DNA of 64,000 nucleotides, from NCBI RefSeq assembly GCF_028736115.1, contig NZ_CP117877.1, forward strand, positions 3,038,001 through 3,102,000, given 5' to 3'. Shown here one piece after another: positions 39,201 through 47,699 of this stretch. This DNA is from Mucilaginibacter sp. KACC 22063. Lineage in GTDB: Bacteria > Bacteroidota > Bacteroidia > Sphingobacteriales > Sphingobacteriaceae. The notes beneath the pieces were generated by a model, which searched no databases, had not been told where the DNA came from, and worked only from the letters and a program-made list of their open reading frames with translations. The stretch's first letter is position 1. Each line of letters starts with the position of its first letter. The position numbers were made by a program, and so were the translations under genes.

Positions 39201-39328
39201 CACTTAGTTCTTCTGACGGTAGTTTTTATTCAACAAACCAAACAGTGCAATCAGGCAGCTATTCTGTAGTAGCTAACCAGCTAAAATTTGTTACCGATGG
39301 TGCAGGTAACTGGTACAGGTTATTGTAA
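36299..39328 (+). CDS. Secreted collagen-like protein with tail-fibre-like C-terminus
   Basis: A 1009-residue protein; the ATG at 36299 gives a clean signal peptide ending NANAQ. Residues 25-130 form a Bacteroidota beta domain ([28 protein letters not shown]). Residues about 136-722 are an uninterrupted Gly-X-Y tract, rich in [12 protein letters not shown] and GIQ triplets. Residues 725-890 hold two fibre-like repeats ([20 protein letters not shown]), and a C-terminal globular domain ends in NWYRLL. There is no T9SS sorting domain. It probably forms a trimeric surface stalk. Proline sits mainly in the X position and Thr in Y, so Thr glycosylation could replace hydroxyproline for stability. 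Confidence 0.9.
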   Translation: MIRKPLLIIFFALLALCYNANAQSQAFKYQAVARNSNGTLLTNTAMNVRISIRSGSENGSLEYQEVHTVTTNQFGTFSIEVGNGSPSKGTFTSLDWGGSQKYIQTEIDLGGGYINLGAAKLLSVPYAIYALNAAKGATGATGPQGATGATGPQGVAGPTGSQGIAGVTGATGPQGLQGIQGPIGPQGIQGVQGDTGATGAVGPQGAQGVQGIQGRTGATGAVGPQGDQGIQGPVGPQGIQGVQGANGATGATGATGAQGPQGIQGIQGITGATGAQGIQGIQGVTGATGAQGIQGIQGVTGATGATGAQGPQGAVGPQGIQGNNGATGATGATGAQGPQGSIGPQGTQGVQGDTGATGPQGATGAQGPQGIAGANGATGATGATGAQGPQGSIGPQGIQGVQGDTGATGPQGATGAQGPQGIAGTNGATGATGPQGIAGANGATGATGATGAQGPQGSIGPQGIQGVQGDTGATGPQGATGAQGPQGIAGANGATGATGPQGIAGANGATGATGATGPQGDPGPQGIAGANGATGATGATGPQGIAGANGATGATGATGPQGDPGPQGIAGANGATGATGATGPQGIAGANGATGATGATGPQGIAGANGATGATGATGPQGDPGPQGIAGANGATGATGATGPQGDPGPQGIAGANGATGATGATGPQGDPGPQGIAGANGATGATGATGPQGIQGPQGNQGPQGIAGATGATGATGATGAGLSNGTAGGQVYLTSSTAPFSPQAPITATGDVTINASGVTALGDSKVTNTKIADGAVTVAKIGTTSGTASNTTFLRGDGTWSAPTATVADGSITTAKLADNAVTTGKISATGTADGTTYLRGDGTWSAPTATVADGSVTTAKLADNAVTTAKINATGTANINSYLRGNGTWGGGTGNLQVLLPTSNVSNSFTANAGSHIFIINLAGITGLTTTTVANINLGASANYPSGTIIWVSLVNYNSSITLTLSSSDGSFYSTNQTVQSGSYSVVANQLKFVTDGAGNWYRLL
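36704..38464 (+). repeat. Gly-X-Y coding repeat tract with long near-identical units
   Basis: About 1.76 kb encode only Gly-X-Y triplets. At DNA level there are three near-identical blocks of about 150 bp (starting near 37290, 37438 and 37633). A 72-bp unit coding [19 protein letters not shown] plus five residues recurs five times with shorter forms between (37855-38390). The tract is likely to change length by slippage or recombination. Confidence 0.93.
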
Positions 39329-39349
39329 CAATAGTTAACTCATTTATTC

Positions 39350-39376
39350 AATGCCGCTTATTACATAAGCGGCATT
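39350..39376 (+). terminator. Terminator of the collagen-like gene
   Basis: An 11-bp perfect stem (AATGCCGCTTA/TAAGCGGCATT), 5-base loop and a T-rich run, 21 bp after the stop codon. Confidence 0.9.
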
Positions 39377-39465
39377 TTTTATTTTAAATGATTTGTTTTA
39401 TGTCTATTTAAAACTATGCTGATTATGCTCCATAATGCATGGCTACCAATTCTTAATCAGCCAAT

Positions 39466-39498
39466 AGTGATGATAGCTTATTTTAAGCTATCATCACT
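39466..39498. repeat. Perfect 15-bp inverted repeat
   Basis: AGTGATGATAGCTTA and its complement are separated by TTT in the gap between the converging collagen and collar genes. It lacks a T-run, so it may be an RNA hairpin protecting the 3' end or a binding site. Confidence 0.6.
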
Positions 39499-39547
39499 TA
39501 ACCTGCCTGCTTAATTGCTTTTCAGGTTAGCGATTTTAGTGTATAAA

Positions 39548-39580
39548 AAAGCCCTGGCTAACTAAGTTAACCAGGGCTTT
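39548..39580 (-). terminator. Terminator of the tail-collar operon
   Basis: A 10-bp outer stem (AAAGCCCTGG/CCAGGGCTTT) with an inner TAAC/GTTA pair and a T-run on the minus strand, 22 bp after the last collar gene. Confidence 0.8.
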
Positions 39581-39602
39581 CAGTATTAAACAGTATCAGG
39601 TA

Positions 39603-40208
39603 CTAATTCCTTGCAGGGAAAAGGCCCTCTATACATATAACATAGTTTGTTGCTGTATAGGGCTGCCTGTTTTCGTGCGGGATACTTGAACCTGCAACAG
39701 AGGTAGTTGTATGGCTATTAACGGTGGTATTTGAAAATGTTACCGCTGCAGATGACATTGCCGTACCTGGTGCATTAGCTGAATATAATGACGTTGTGCC
39801 GTCACTGCCGATCAGGTTATTTTGAGGATTTGGGTCACCACCAAGTCCACCAGCTGCTGCATTTAAAGTTAATGTTGCAGTAATGTTACCGGTTCCGGCG
39901 CTGGCTGTTGCGGTATGGTCGTGTACAGGCATGTTTGCAATAGTTAAAGACACCTCTTCTTCGCCACCAGTTTGCCCAGCTACGTAAGTGATGTTAGAGC
40001 TTGGTGCAGTACCCGAACCGATAACTACCCTGCTCCGAAGATCGGGTAAATTAAATGTTGATACCCCATTTCCGCCGTATGTAGTTCCAATTAATGCAAA
40101 CAATGCATCATACATACTTATTGATAACGACTGTCCATTGCACAGTGCCCATCCCCTGGGCGCGAAAGTGCCACCAAATAATCGGATTTCTCCTAAAGTT
40201 CCTTCCAT
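39603..40208 (-). CDS. Tail-collar-domain protein (collar copy 1)
   Basis: A 201-residue protein that opens with the phage tail-collar/microcystin-dependent protein signature: GTLGEIRLFGGTFAPRGWAL, then GTTYGGNGVSTFNLPDLRSR. The middle (about 85-170) is Ser/Thr/Gly-rich and variable, and the C-terminus is HENRQPYTATNYVICIEG followed by LFPARN. No signal peptide is present. Such domains form trimeric fibre tips in phages, but these stand-alone copies have no known role. It is the last gene of a six-gene minus-strand operon, 24 bp after copy 2. Confidence 0.88.
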   Translation of the reverse strand: MEGTLGEIRLFGGTFAPRGWALCNGQSLSISMYDALFALIGTTYGGNGVSTFNLPDLRSRVVIGSGTAPSSNITYVAGQTGGEEEVSLTIANMPVHDHTATASAGTGNITATLTLNAAAGGLGGDPNPQNNLIGSDGTTSLYSANAPGTAMSSAAVTFSNTTVNSHTTTSVAGSSIPHENRQPYTATNYVICIEGLFPARN

Positions 40209-40232
40209 GATGTAAATTTTAAATGTGATAGG

Positions 40233-40847
40233 TTAATTTCTTGACGGGTATACCCCCAACAAACAAATAACATAATTCATTGCAATATATGGCTGCATGT
40301 TTTCGTGCGCAATATTGCCCCCTGCCGTTTGCATTGTTACTGCAGGGCTGCCAACAGTGGTAAATGTGCCTGTTATGGTGTTACTCCCCATCGGAGCAAC
40401 AGCGCTGCTTCCATCAGCATATACTGATAAACTTGCATTAGTTTCATCAGCTAAAAGGTTGCCAACAGGGTCTGAACTGTCAGGCGGCGCACTTGATGCA
40501 TGTAACACAAATGGCGGCGGCGGCGCTGTAAGTGAGGCACCACTTCCAACAATATGGTTGTGTGTTGGCATCTCAGTCGTAAGAAGCGTATGCTTAGTTT
40601 CGCCCCCTGTTAACCCTAATGTTACGTTAGGCACACCCTGCTTACCATAACTAACGCCAACAGGTACGCGGCCGCGTAAATCCGGCAGTTGAAATGTGGT
40701 GGTACCATTTCCACCGTAATTTGTTCCTAATATGGAAAATAATGCCTGATACTGATTGATCGGCATTGTTTGTCCCTGGCAAAATGCCCATGTTTTTGGG
40801 GCAAAATTTGCAGCGAAAATCCTTATTTCTCCTATAGTTCCTTCCAT
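40233..40847 (-). CDS. Tail-collar-domain protein (collar copy 2)
   Basis: A 204-residue paralogue with TIGEIRIFAANFAPKTWAFC, TNYGGNGTTTFQLPDLRGRV and a C-terminal HENMQPYIAMNYVICLLG. The variable middle carries a PPPPFVLHASSAPPDSSD stretch not shared with the other copies. Its 22-base upstream leader is almost the same as that of copy 1 (AAATTTTAAA core), indicating duplication. No signal peptide. Confidence 0.88.
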   Translation of the reverse strand: MEGTIGEIRIFAANFAPKTWAFCQGQTMPINQYQALFSILGTNYGGNGTTTFQLPDLRGRVPVGVSYGKQGVPNVTLGLTGGETKHTLLTTEMPTHNHIVGSGASLTAPPPPFVLHASSAPPDSSDPVGNLLADETNASLSVYADGSSAVAPMGSNTITGTFTTVGSPAVTMQTAGGNIAHENMQPYIAMNYVICLLGVYPSRN

Positions 40848-40878
40848 GATGTAAATTTTAAATTGTGATCAAAAATGT

Positions 40879-41472
40879 TTAGTTTCTTGATGGAAAAATA
40901 CCCATAAGACAGATAATGTAATTCAGTCCCAAATAGGGCTGCAAGTTATTATGCGCTGTGCCGCCTCCCACATTGGTAACATTACTTACTGTAGGTGCAG
41001 GCAGGGTGAAATTTGATGCCGAAATTGATTTTGGCGACATTGGAACCGGCGTGCCATTGGAAAAAAGCAGTGTAGTACCGTCACCTGCAATCATACAACC
41101 AGTAGGGTCAAACTGATCTGCCCCTGCCGATAAAGCATTGATGCTTACCGTTCCGGAAATCGTCTGCTGTACGTTAACAAGGTGATTGTGGGCAGCCATT
41201 TGGCTTTGTAAAAGCGTTACAGTGGCCGTTCCGCCAGATTCGCCGTTAACGTACTCGCTAAGGCCCAAGCCATCGCCTGTACAAACTGCTACTCTTCCTG
41301 CAAAATCAGGCAAGCCAAACGTTGATGTTCCATTGCCCCCGTATTGGGTGCCTAAAATTGCAAATAGTGCAGTGTTGCCTGCAACTGATAAAAGCTGCCC
41401 CGCACATAGGTTCCATGAATAGGGAGCGAAGTTCCCGGCGAACAACCGGATTTCTCCAATGTATCCTTCCAT
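40879..41472 (-). CDS. Tail-collar-domain protein (collar copy 3)
   Basis: A 197-residue paralogue with YIGEIRLFAGNFAPYSWNLC, TQYGGNGTSTFGLPDFAGRV and C-terminal HNNLQPYLGLNYIICLMG. The central insert (ALSAGADQFDPTGCMIAGD) again differs from the other two. The leader also differs. It is the first of the three collar genes, 81 bp downstream of the formyltransferase gene. The three together could form a hetero-oligomeric tip. Confidence 0.88.
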   Translation of the reverse strand: MEGYIGEIRLFAGNFAPYSWNLCAGQLLSVAGNTALFAILGTQYGGNGTSTFGLPDFAGRVAVCTGDGLGLSEYVNGESGGTATVTLLQSQMAAHNHLVNVQQTISGTVSINALSAGADQFDPTGCMIAGDGTTLLFSNGTPVPMSPKSISASNFTLPAPTVSNVTNVGGGTAHNNLQPYLGLNYIICLMGIFPSRN

Positions 41473-41553
41473 AATTTTGGGTTTAAGGTTAATAATAAAT
41501 TTATAAGTAATTTAGTTCATTTACAATGCTTTATAACGTTTTTATTTCACTCG

Positions 41554-42477
41554 TCAATTAAATATTTCACCAGGTTTAAATCCCATATTAAATAATTTAA
41601 TACCAGATATATAGCCTTCGGGTAAATTAACGATACGTAATTGCAGGTGCTGATTATTGATACAAGCTACTATTAAACCATATACCGCATCGGCATAAAC
41701 TATAGTACCCGGGGCGTTTTGCACCGGCGAATTAAGATCAGCCATGGCAACCTCCAGTATCTGCACCTGCGTTTGCCTTATGGTGGTAATTGCTCCGCCA
41801 TATTTGGGATTTGCTGCGTTTACAAGCCGCTCAATTTCGTCAGCAGTTTGTGTTTGCCAATTAATGGTAAGCTCTGCAATTGCAGGGGATCTTAAAAATT
41901 CCCCACCCTGATTATTAATGATTGTGCGTTCAGGATTATTCAACACATTAAAAACCTTTTCCATTACCTGGCCTGCAAGTATGCCCAGCCGTTGACAGTG
42001 TATTCCGTAGGTTTCCCCGGGGATGACCGGCATCGGCTGCACCATTAACAATGGCCCTTCATCCACCTCGTCTGTCATTACATGTACGCTTATCCCACCA
42101 TTGGTTTCGCCATTTTTAAGTTGCCAGAAAACAGGATCAGTACCCTTGTACGCAGGTAAAAGCCCAAAATGAAAATTTATAAAACCCTTTTCAGGTAAAT
42201 TCAGAAGCGTGGCCGGTATCTTCCATGGAAAGGTGAAAACCATTACCACATCGGGCGTTAAGGTTTGTATGACGCTGCCAAGCTTTTGCTCTAAATCCTT
42301 TTTATCTGTTTTAAAAATGACTTGTTCAGAAATGCCCAACTTTTTTATAGAAGGCAACAAAACGCCGGCTGATTTAGCGGGTATCAACACGCCGGCCAGT
42401 ACCCCTTGCTGGTGTAACTGGTTAATAGCAGGCAGAGCCAGCCAATCTGAATTACATAAAGCCAAGATTCTCATCAT
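41554..42477 (-). CDS. Formyltransferase-family protein (Fmt/sugar N-formyltransferase-like)
   Basis: A 307-residue protein; ATG at 42477 overlaps the upstream stop as ATGA. The N10-formyltetrahydrofolate transferase active site is intact: FINFHFGLLPAYKGTDPVFW (Asn101, His103), then GGISVHVMTDEVDEGPLL (Asp139). A small C-terminal domain resembles the Fmt OB-fold. It is probably not the housekeeping Fmt: the overlap with a substrate-binding-like gene and nearby glycan genes suggests formylation of an amino-sugar or a special amino acid. The acceptor is unknown. Confidence 0.8.
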   Translation of the reverse strand: MMRILALCNSDWLALPAINQLHQQGVLAGVLIPAKSAGVLLPSIKKLGISEQVIFKTDKKDLEQKLGSVIQTLTPDVVMVFTFPWKIPATLLNLPEKGFINFHFGLLPAYKGTDPVFWQLKNGETNGGISVHVMTDEVDEGPLLMVQPMPVIPGETYGIHCQRLGILAGQVMEKVFNVLNNPERTIINNQGGEFLRSPAIAELTINWQTQTADEIERLVNAANPKYGGAITTIRQTQVQILEVAMADLNSPVQNAPGTIVYADAVYGLIVACINNQHLQLRIVNLPEGYISGIKLFNMGFKPGEIFN

Positions 42478-43574
42478 ATACACAGGTAAGGGTTTAACCA
42501 GCTGAATACCGGATCTTTAAACAGATCGCGCAATTGACCTGATGTGGGGTAATAGCTTTCATATTCACATAAAGTGGTTGTAGTTAACTGCTTCCCGCTA
42601 TCAGTAATATGATTTGTAGTAAGCGTGACTTTTTCTTCAAAACTGCTGGCCAGCAATTCGCCCTCTCCATTTATATTAAAGCACTTTTTTAATTCAGCTA
42701 ATCTCTGCTGAATTTCAACATTGTCTTTTGCATCAGGCACAACGCTTACAATCATTTCGCCTGTTTGCCATCCTAACTCATAGAAAACCTTGTCAGTAGT
42801 TATTTCAGGATCATGATGATATAATTGCGTTGAAGTAATATTGACATCATCATCTAACCCATAAAACGGGCTGGTAAGATAAGGCAACCCTAAAATCTTA
42901 ATATCATGATGCAGCCCCCGCTTCATAAATTCATTTAAAAACAGAGGAGTCTCGGTACCGCAAAATGTTGCAAAAATAAAGTCGGGCTTTTGCTTCTCTA
43001 TATGCGGTAAAATCACCTCCATATCTGTAAGCTTTCCGTTTGGGGGCATACTACCTACGGCAAATGACCATTGCGAATCCGGATCAGCCGCGGTCATCCC
43101 CATACTGAACATTTGTGAAAAAGAGTAACCAGCATCGTAAACCGAGCTGACATACATACCACTTTTGCCCAGGTTTTTCACTCCGTAATGCCCCAAACTC
43201 CAGGCATGCCGCCATAGATGTGCTGAATTGATAAAAACATTTTCACTCAGTTTATTAATATCAGGTATCTGTCCGCCTATGTTATTAACAATCAGCGACC
43301 GTTGTTTATCTTTAAATTTTTCGGAAACATCTTCTGCTATTTTGTTTGATATAAACCCGGTGACGATATCTGAATTATGATAATTAAAAAAACGGTCGAA
43401 TATTTCACCTAATTGCCTCAACCCGCTTTGCCCTGAAAACTCAGTTGATAGTTCAACTTCAATGTCTAATTCCTGAAGCGGTTTTAATGCTGCTTTTAAA
43501 CCCGTTTCAAATGATTTCCCTATCGGGAAGATACTTGAGTTGGGAATTAAAACACCTATATTTATTTGTCTCAT
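42474..43574 (-). CDS. Cytoplasmic substrate-binding-like protein (Peripla_BP fold)
   Basis: A 366-residue protein with the branched-chain amino-acid-binding fold: INIGVLIPNSSIFPIGKSFE at the N-terminus, then DIVTGFISNKIAEDV, GMYVSSVYDAGYSFSQMF and DFIFATFCGTETPLFLNEF. Unlike transport receptors it has no signal peptide or lipobox and no permease genes nearby. It may be a cytosolic ligand sensor or carrier. It is tied by an ATGA overlap to the formyltransferase and by a 7-bp gap to the PKHD oxygenase. Confidence 0.75.
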   Translation of the reverse strand: MRQINIGVLIPNSSIFPIGKSFETGLKAALKPLQELDIEVELSTEFSGQSGLRQLGEIFDRFFNYHNSDIVTGFISNKIAEDVSEKFKDKQRSLIVNNIGGQIPDINKLSENVFINSAHLWRHAWSLGHYGVKNLGKSGMYVSSVYDAGYSFSQMFSMGMTAADPDSQWSFAVGSMPPNGKLTDMEVILPHIEKQKPDFIFATFCGTETPLFLNEFMKRGLHHDIKILGLPYLTSPFYGLDDDVNITSTQLYHHDPEITTDKVFYELGWQTGEMIVSVVPDAKDNVEIQQRLAELKKCFNINGEGELLASSFEEKVTLTTNHITDSGKQLTTTTLCEYESYYPTSGQLRDLFKDPVFSWLNPYLCI

Positions 43575-43581
43575 TATTTTA

Positions 43582-44256
43582 TTAAGCTTCGCAGAACATC
43601 CGCAATAAATTACTGTATATCTGCTGTGAGGATAAATGCACCTGTGAACCCTGCTGCTGCTGATTTAACATTTCCTGCAGGGCTTTAAGCTGAAATAGCA
43701 TATCTCGTTTCTCGGTATCCTTTACAAAGCTTTGTAACCAGCTTATAGCAACCAACCTTAAGCCTTGTGTTACCGGGGCTACACGATGCAGCTTTGTTGT
43801 AGGGTAAATAATAGCATGGCCCTTGGGCAGCTTAAACTTCTGCAGCCCGCTATCGCTTTCAATTTCAAGTTCGCCTCCTTCATATTCAGCAGGGTCAGTC
43901 AAAAAAATGGTCATGCTCAGATCAGCGCGTATAGTGCCGCCGCCCCCGCTCATCAACGGGCTATCTACATGCCAGCCGTATTCCATGCCGGGTAAATACC
44001 TGCTTACCATAAAGGGCAGTATATGGCGTACAAAAGTTGCTTCCCTAAACAAAGGGCTTTTTACTAATGCATTTTGAATGATGTGGTTAATATTTTGCAG
44101 CTGAACATCATTAAACTGTAACTGCTCATTGTTTTTTACATTTTTAGCTGCGCCTGACGCGGTGGCAGCACCACTTACAAATGTAGTTTTAGTCACTATC
44201 CCGGCTATCTGATCAACCTCTGAAGCGGTTAACAGTTCATTGATATAAGTATACAT
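43582..44256 (-). CDS. PKHD-type Fe(II)/2OG oxygenase (PiuC/YbiX family)
   Basis: A 224-residue prolyl-4-hydroxylase-fold enzyme. The iron ligands are YGWHVDSPLM (His96, Asp98) and TKLHRVAPVT (His157), with Arg167 in GLRLVAISW for 2-oxoglutarate. In E. coli and Pseudomonas related genes are linked to iron uptake, but here it is the first gene of the operon that ends in the tail-collar trio. A protein or glycan target in this locus is a reasonable alternative. No substrate is known for the family. Confidence 0.87.
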   Translation of the reverse strand: MYTYINELLTASEVDQIAGIVTKTTFVSGAATASGAAKNVKNNEQLQFNDVQLQNINHIIQNALVKSPLFREATFVRHILPFMVSRYLPGMEYGWHVDSPLMSGGGGTIRADLSMTIFLTDPAEYEGGELEIESDSGLQKFKLPKGHAIIYPTTKLHRVAPVTQGLRLVAISWLQSFVKDTEKRDMLFQLKALQEMLNQQQQGSQVHLSSQQIYSNLLRMFCEA

Positions 44257-44426
44257 ATAGATAGGTTAGTTTAAACAGGCGAGTAGTAACATACAATAAG
44301 GTTTAGATCAATTGGTGTGATTATTAGCCTAAAATAGAGCTTATGTTTAAATTTCATAGCATTTAATTGGAAATTTTTTACCGGGTCCGGTAATCTTTTT
44401 TTATCATACATTACGTAACCAAAAAT

Positions 44427-44434
44427 TATATTTG
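44427..44434 (+). promoter_or_regulatory. -7 promoter box for the glycosyltransferase gene
   Basis: TATATTTG matches TAnnTTTG exactly, 25 bp before the ATG at 44460. No -33 TTG is clear. Confidence 0.45.
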
Positions 44435-44459
44435 CAAACCTGGCCGTTATCTGAATTTG

Positions 44460-45251
44460 ATGGAGCAACACACTTTTGTTATACCTGCATACCAGCAGTC
44501 GCCTTACTTGGAAACCTGCATAAAGCAGTTAAAAGCGCAGACAGTAAAAAGTAAGATCATTATTACCACTTCTACTCCCAGTCACAGCCTTGAAAGCATT
44601 GCAAATCAATATGATCTGCCCTATTTTATTAACAGCACCGGCCCATTTGGAATTGCCGCTGACTGGAACTTTGCCTTATCTAAAGCCACAACACCGTGGG
44701 TAACCATAGCGCATCAGGATGATATTTATGAACCTGATTATGTAGAAACACTTTTAACTATGGTAGCCGGCGAGGCAAAAAATACCCTTATTGCTTTTTC
44801 AAATTACTACGACATTATTAATAATGAGCCAAAACCCAACTCTTTAAATGCGTTTGTAAAGCGCACCCTGCTTTTACCCTTCTTAATTAAGCCGGCCATA
44901 GAAAAGCGTTTTTTAAAAAAATCTATCTTACTGTTTGGCGACCCGATCTGCTGCCCAACGGTAATGATCAATAAACAGCTACTTCCTGACTTTAATTTTT
45001 CGCCACATTTTACCTGTGCTTTAGATTGGCTGGCCTGGTATCAGCTTGCCCAGAAAAAAGGAAAATTTGTTTATACCGCTAAAAAACTGGTGGGTCACCG
45101 CGTACATCCTGATTCTGAAACTACCGCACAATTAAGCATGGGAAAACGCCAACAGGAAGAAAAAATAATTTTCAGGATGATATGGGGGAAATATGCAGGC
45201 AACTTGCTTGCTAAAATATATTCGGCCGGGCACAAGCAAAATGCAATATGA
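44460..45251 (+). CDS. Family 2 glycosyltransferase
   Basis: A 263-residue GT-A-fold protein without membrane segments. FVIPAYQQSPYLETCIKQLK starts the nucleotide-sugar domain, VTIAHQDDIYEPDY holds the metal-binding DxD-like acidic pair, and DWLAWYQLA near residue 190 fits the acceptor region. I use the ATG at 44460. It lies divergent to the PKHD-collar operon and convergent with the TMTC-like gene. Donor and acceptor are unknown. Confidence 0.85.
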   Translation: MEQHTFVIPAYQQSPYLETCIKQLKAQTVKSKIIITTSTPSHSLESIANQYDLPYFINSTGPFGIAADWNFALSKATTPWVTIAHQDDIYEPDYVETLLTMVAGEAKNTLIAFSNYYDIINNEPKPNSLNAFVKRTLLLPFLIKPAIEKRFLKKSILLFGDPICCPTVMINKQLLPDFNFSPHFTCALDWLAWYQLAQKKGKFVYTAKKLVGHRVHPDSETTAQLSMGKRQQEEKIIFRMIWGKYAGNLLAKIYSAGHKQNAI

Positions 45252-45286
45252 TAACATTTGCTTATGCCAGCCAAAAGTTTTTTAGT

Positions 45287-47329
45287 CTATTTTTTCATAT
45301 GGCTTAGCGCCCAGTTCAAATTACCTGCGGCAAGTTTATTGCCCGGATCTAAAGCCAATGCCTTTTTACAGGCCGCTGCCCCCTTATCCCACTGATGCAA
45401 TTGATTATAAGCCGCGCCAATATTATTATATGCTGCCGCATAATCGGGTTTTAAGCGAAGTGCGTTTAAACAAGCCTCTATACATTTCTGATAGTTTCCG
45501 GTATTGTAATAGCTTAAACTTTGATCGAGGTATTGCTGTGGCGTTAGATCGGGTTTTGCAGTATTGGCCACACCTGCTTGTGCTACATAAGTATGTGTTT
45601 TTGAAGCTTCGAGATAAGCAGTTGCCTCTTTGTTGCCCGGCAATAGTTTAAGTGTATTCAGCGCAGCCTGTTTCAGGTTTTCCCAAAGTCCAAGCTGATT
45701 ATAAATGCTCATCAACGTCTGCAATGTCATGGTTGAATACGGGTTGAGTTTGTAAGCTTTTTCTGCCATCAACCTGGCTTCGGGAGTACGGCCGGCACGA
45801 TTCAGATAGCTGGCATAAAATGAATACGCCTCGTTATCATTGGGGCTCAGGCTAATTGCCTTTTTAAAATTCTCATCTGCTAATACCGGCTGCCCTGTAG
45901 CACCTTTTAAAATACCCTTATTAATATAAAGTGTAGAGTAGTACGGCATTAATGGTGTTGCACGTTCCAGGTAGTCATTTGCAACGGTAAAATTACCTTT
46001 TGCCATTTGTGTAATAGCATAGTTCATCAGTCCGCGTCCATTTAGCGGACTTTTTACTGTAACATCATACCATAAGGTTTCTTCGGTACGCCATACTTTA
46101 TTACGCTGATAAACTCCGTATGCGTTCAGCAGCATGATCAGCACAATAACACCTATTAACCCGTTTTTATATAATGGGTTAGCCAAAAATTTTGCCTGAT
46201 GTTTTTTTATAAGGTGCCCTAAATAAGTTACCACGCTTAATGATAAACCCACAAAGGCAAAAAACATCCGGTGGTCATTGGTTACTTCGGCAAATGGAGC
46301 AAGTGACGTGGGCAGCAACGAAGCTGCAAACCAGATGAGCCCCAGAGACACTACGCGCGTTTCCTTGCTTTTTGATGTTCTGAAGATAGCTACTACCAAA
46401 GCGGCAACAAAAATAAGTCCGGCTATAATACGTTCGTCAAACAGGTTTTTAATCACTGTCCAGTCGGTGTCGGCACTTAAATTCATCGGCAAAAAGAACG
46501 ATATGAAATAGTGCAGCCAGACATAAGCCTGTGTAAGGACATAATAACCGAACGGATTGGTGATGCCCGGTATGGAGGGCACCTTTGATAAAGTATATAA
46601 CTGTACTACAGCAACAGCTATTGTTACAGGAAGCAATTTTACAAAGGCATTCCAAACCGTTTTAAAATTCTTTAATTTGAAAAGGTCAGCAACAGACAGT
46701 TCAGCTTCAATCAGTAACAAATAAAAGAATAAGATAATAATCAGCACCGGCACTGTTTCTTTTGCAAAAACACCAATTAACGCCGGAATAATGTAATAGC
46801 CATATTTACGCTTTTGTGGCCAGACTATAAAAATCAGGAATGATAACAGGATAAAAAATGTTGAAAGCACATCTGAACGGGCAATAACATAATTTAACGT
46901 TTCGGCATTTACTTTATGTAACCCAAACCATACGGTGGCAATAATGCTCAAATACTGCAGCCAGGGCACATCAAAGCTTTTCTGTAACAAAGCTTTGTAA
47001 GTGAAGTACAGTAAAACACATAAGCCAATGAACCACAAAAAGGTATCCCACTGAAAAAACAACGGATTTAAGCCGCCGCCAAGATTATAATCAATAGCAA
47101 GGGTGGTGGTAACTATCGCGCGCATGCCCCAGTGATCGGGGTTGGCGCTGAACATTTTAGGATCACTGAAATAGTGGGGTATATTTTTCAGATCGCGGAT
47201 GTAGGTATTATCAACAATGGTATGAAAATCATCAAAGTGAAACTGGTTTCTGAAATGATTAGAATAAGCAACAACTAAAACTACCAGGGCTGCTATAGCT
47301 ATAATGATGATATTTTTTTTGGTGTTCAT
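45287..47329 (-). CDS. TMTC-like GT-C glycosyltransferase with TPR repeats
   Basis: A 680-residue protein with about ten membrane segments in residues 5-415 and TPR repeats in about 430-680. The first loop has FRNQFHFDDFHTIVDN with the paired Asp (33-34) expected of GT-C enzymes. The layout matches eukaryotic TMTC O-mannosyltransferases and bacterial O-glycosylation proteins. It would use a polyprenyl-phosphate sugar to modify exported proteins, with TPRs holding the acceptor. The two genes just upstream on the same strand encode DUF2304 and a DPM1-like polyprenyl-phosphate glycosyltransferase, which would make the donor. Confidence 0.75.
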   Translation of the reverse strand: MNTKKNIIIIAIAALVVLVVAYSNHFRNQFHFDDFHTIVDNTYIRDLKNIPHYFSDPKMFSANPDHWGMRAIVTTTLAIDYNLGGGLNPLFFQWDTFLWFIGLCVLLYFTYKALLQKSFDVPWLQYLSIIATVWFGLHKVNAETLNYVIARSDVLSTFFILLSFLIFIVWPQKRKYGYYIIPALIGVFAKETVPVLIIILFFYLLLIEAELSVADLFKLKNFKTVWNAFVKLLPVTIAVAVVQLYTLSKVPSIPGITNPFGYYVLTQAYVWLHYFISFFLPMNLSADTDWTVIKNLFDERIIAGLIFVAALVVAIFRTSKSKETRVVSLGLIWFAASLLPTSLAPFAEVTNDHRMFFAFVGLSLSVVTYLGHLIKKHQAKFLANPLYKNGLIGVIVLIMLLNAYGVYQRNKVWRTEETLWYDVTVKSPLNGRGLMNYAITQMAKGNFTVANDYLERATPLMPYYSTLYINKGILKGATGQPVLADENFKKAISLSPNDNEAYSFYASYLNRAGRTPEARLMAEKAYKLNPYSTMTLQTLMSIYNQLGLWENLKQAALNTLKLLPGNKEATAYLEASKTHTYVAQAGVANTAKPDLTPQQYLDQSLSYYNTGNYQKCIEACLNALRLKPDYAAAYNNIGAAYNQLHQWDKGAAACKKALALDPGNKLAAGNLNWALSHMKK

Positions 47330-47344
47330 TTAATTAAAGAATGT

Positions 47345-47695
47345 TTATTGCGCGTTCTTCAGTTTATCTATATCGTTTTTTAAAAGTGCTATCTGCTGGG
47401 CCATCTGCTTATTTTGCTTGTGTAATTTTGAGGCTACCACGCTTAAATGCAGCAGGTAAATAAGAATTGCAAAAATACTGGCCGTAAAAACCAGGTTGGG
47501 TGGTTCATATACGCCAAATAATTCAGACATTACTGCCAGCCCGTTTCGCCAGAAAGAAAATATCAGTAATATAATGGTACATATACACCATACAATAGAG
47601 TATTCTTCCCGAAGCCTGCCTTTAATAATTAAGCGCGAGATATATAATAAAAAAAGAAAACTTGCTGCAATGGTTATAATTTGAATACGCCCCAT
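47345..47695 (-). CDS. DUF2304 membrane protein
   Basis: A 116-residue protein with three membrane segments followed by a coiled coil (QNKQMAQQIALLKNDIDKLK). The start at 47695 (MGRIQIITIA) gives the typical family length and lies 4 bp from the stop of the glycosyltransferase gene; the longer open frame overlaps that gene and is unlikely. DUF2304 proteins usually accompany polyprenyl-phosphate glycosyltransferases and may anchor them to the membrane. Confidence 0.85.
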   Translation of the reverse strand: MGRIQIITIAASFLFLLYISRLIIKGRLREEYSIVWCICTIILLIFSFWRNGLAVMSELFGVYEPPNLVFTASIFAILIYLLHLSVVASKLHKQNKQMAQQIALLKNDIDKLKNAQ

Positions 47696-47699
47696 AAGC

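Noticed and set aside
39603..41472. Diversity-generating retroelement targets in the collar genes
   Set aside because: No reverse transcriptase, template repeat or adenine-biased variable repeat was found.
41554..42477. Housekeeping methionyl-tRNA formyltransferase
   Set aside because: The gene is overlapped with a binding-protein gene in a specialised operon, lacks the usual def/fmt neighbours and its acceptor domain is divergent; a special-purpose enzyme is more likely, though not proven.
31188..44256. A prophage, suggested by sheath, lysozyme and tail-collar proteins
   Set aside because: There is no terminase, portal, capsid, tube, tape measure, integrase or att-like repeat, and metabolic and secretion genes are interleaved on both strands.
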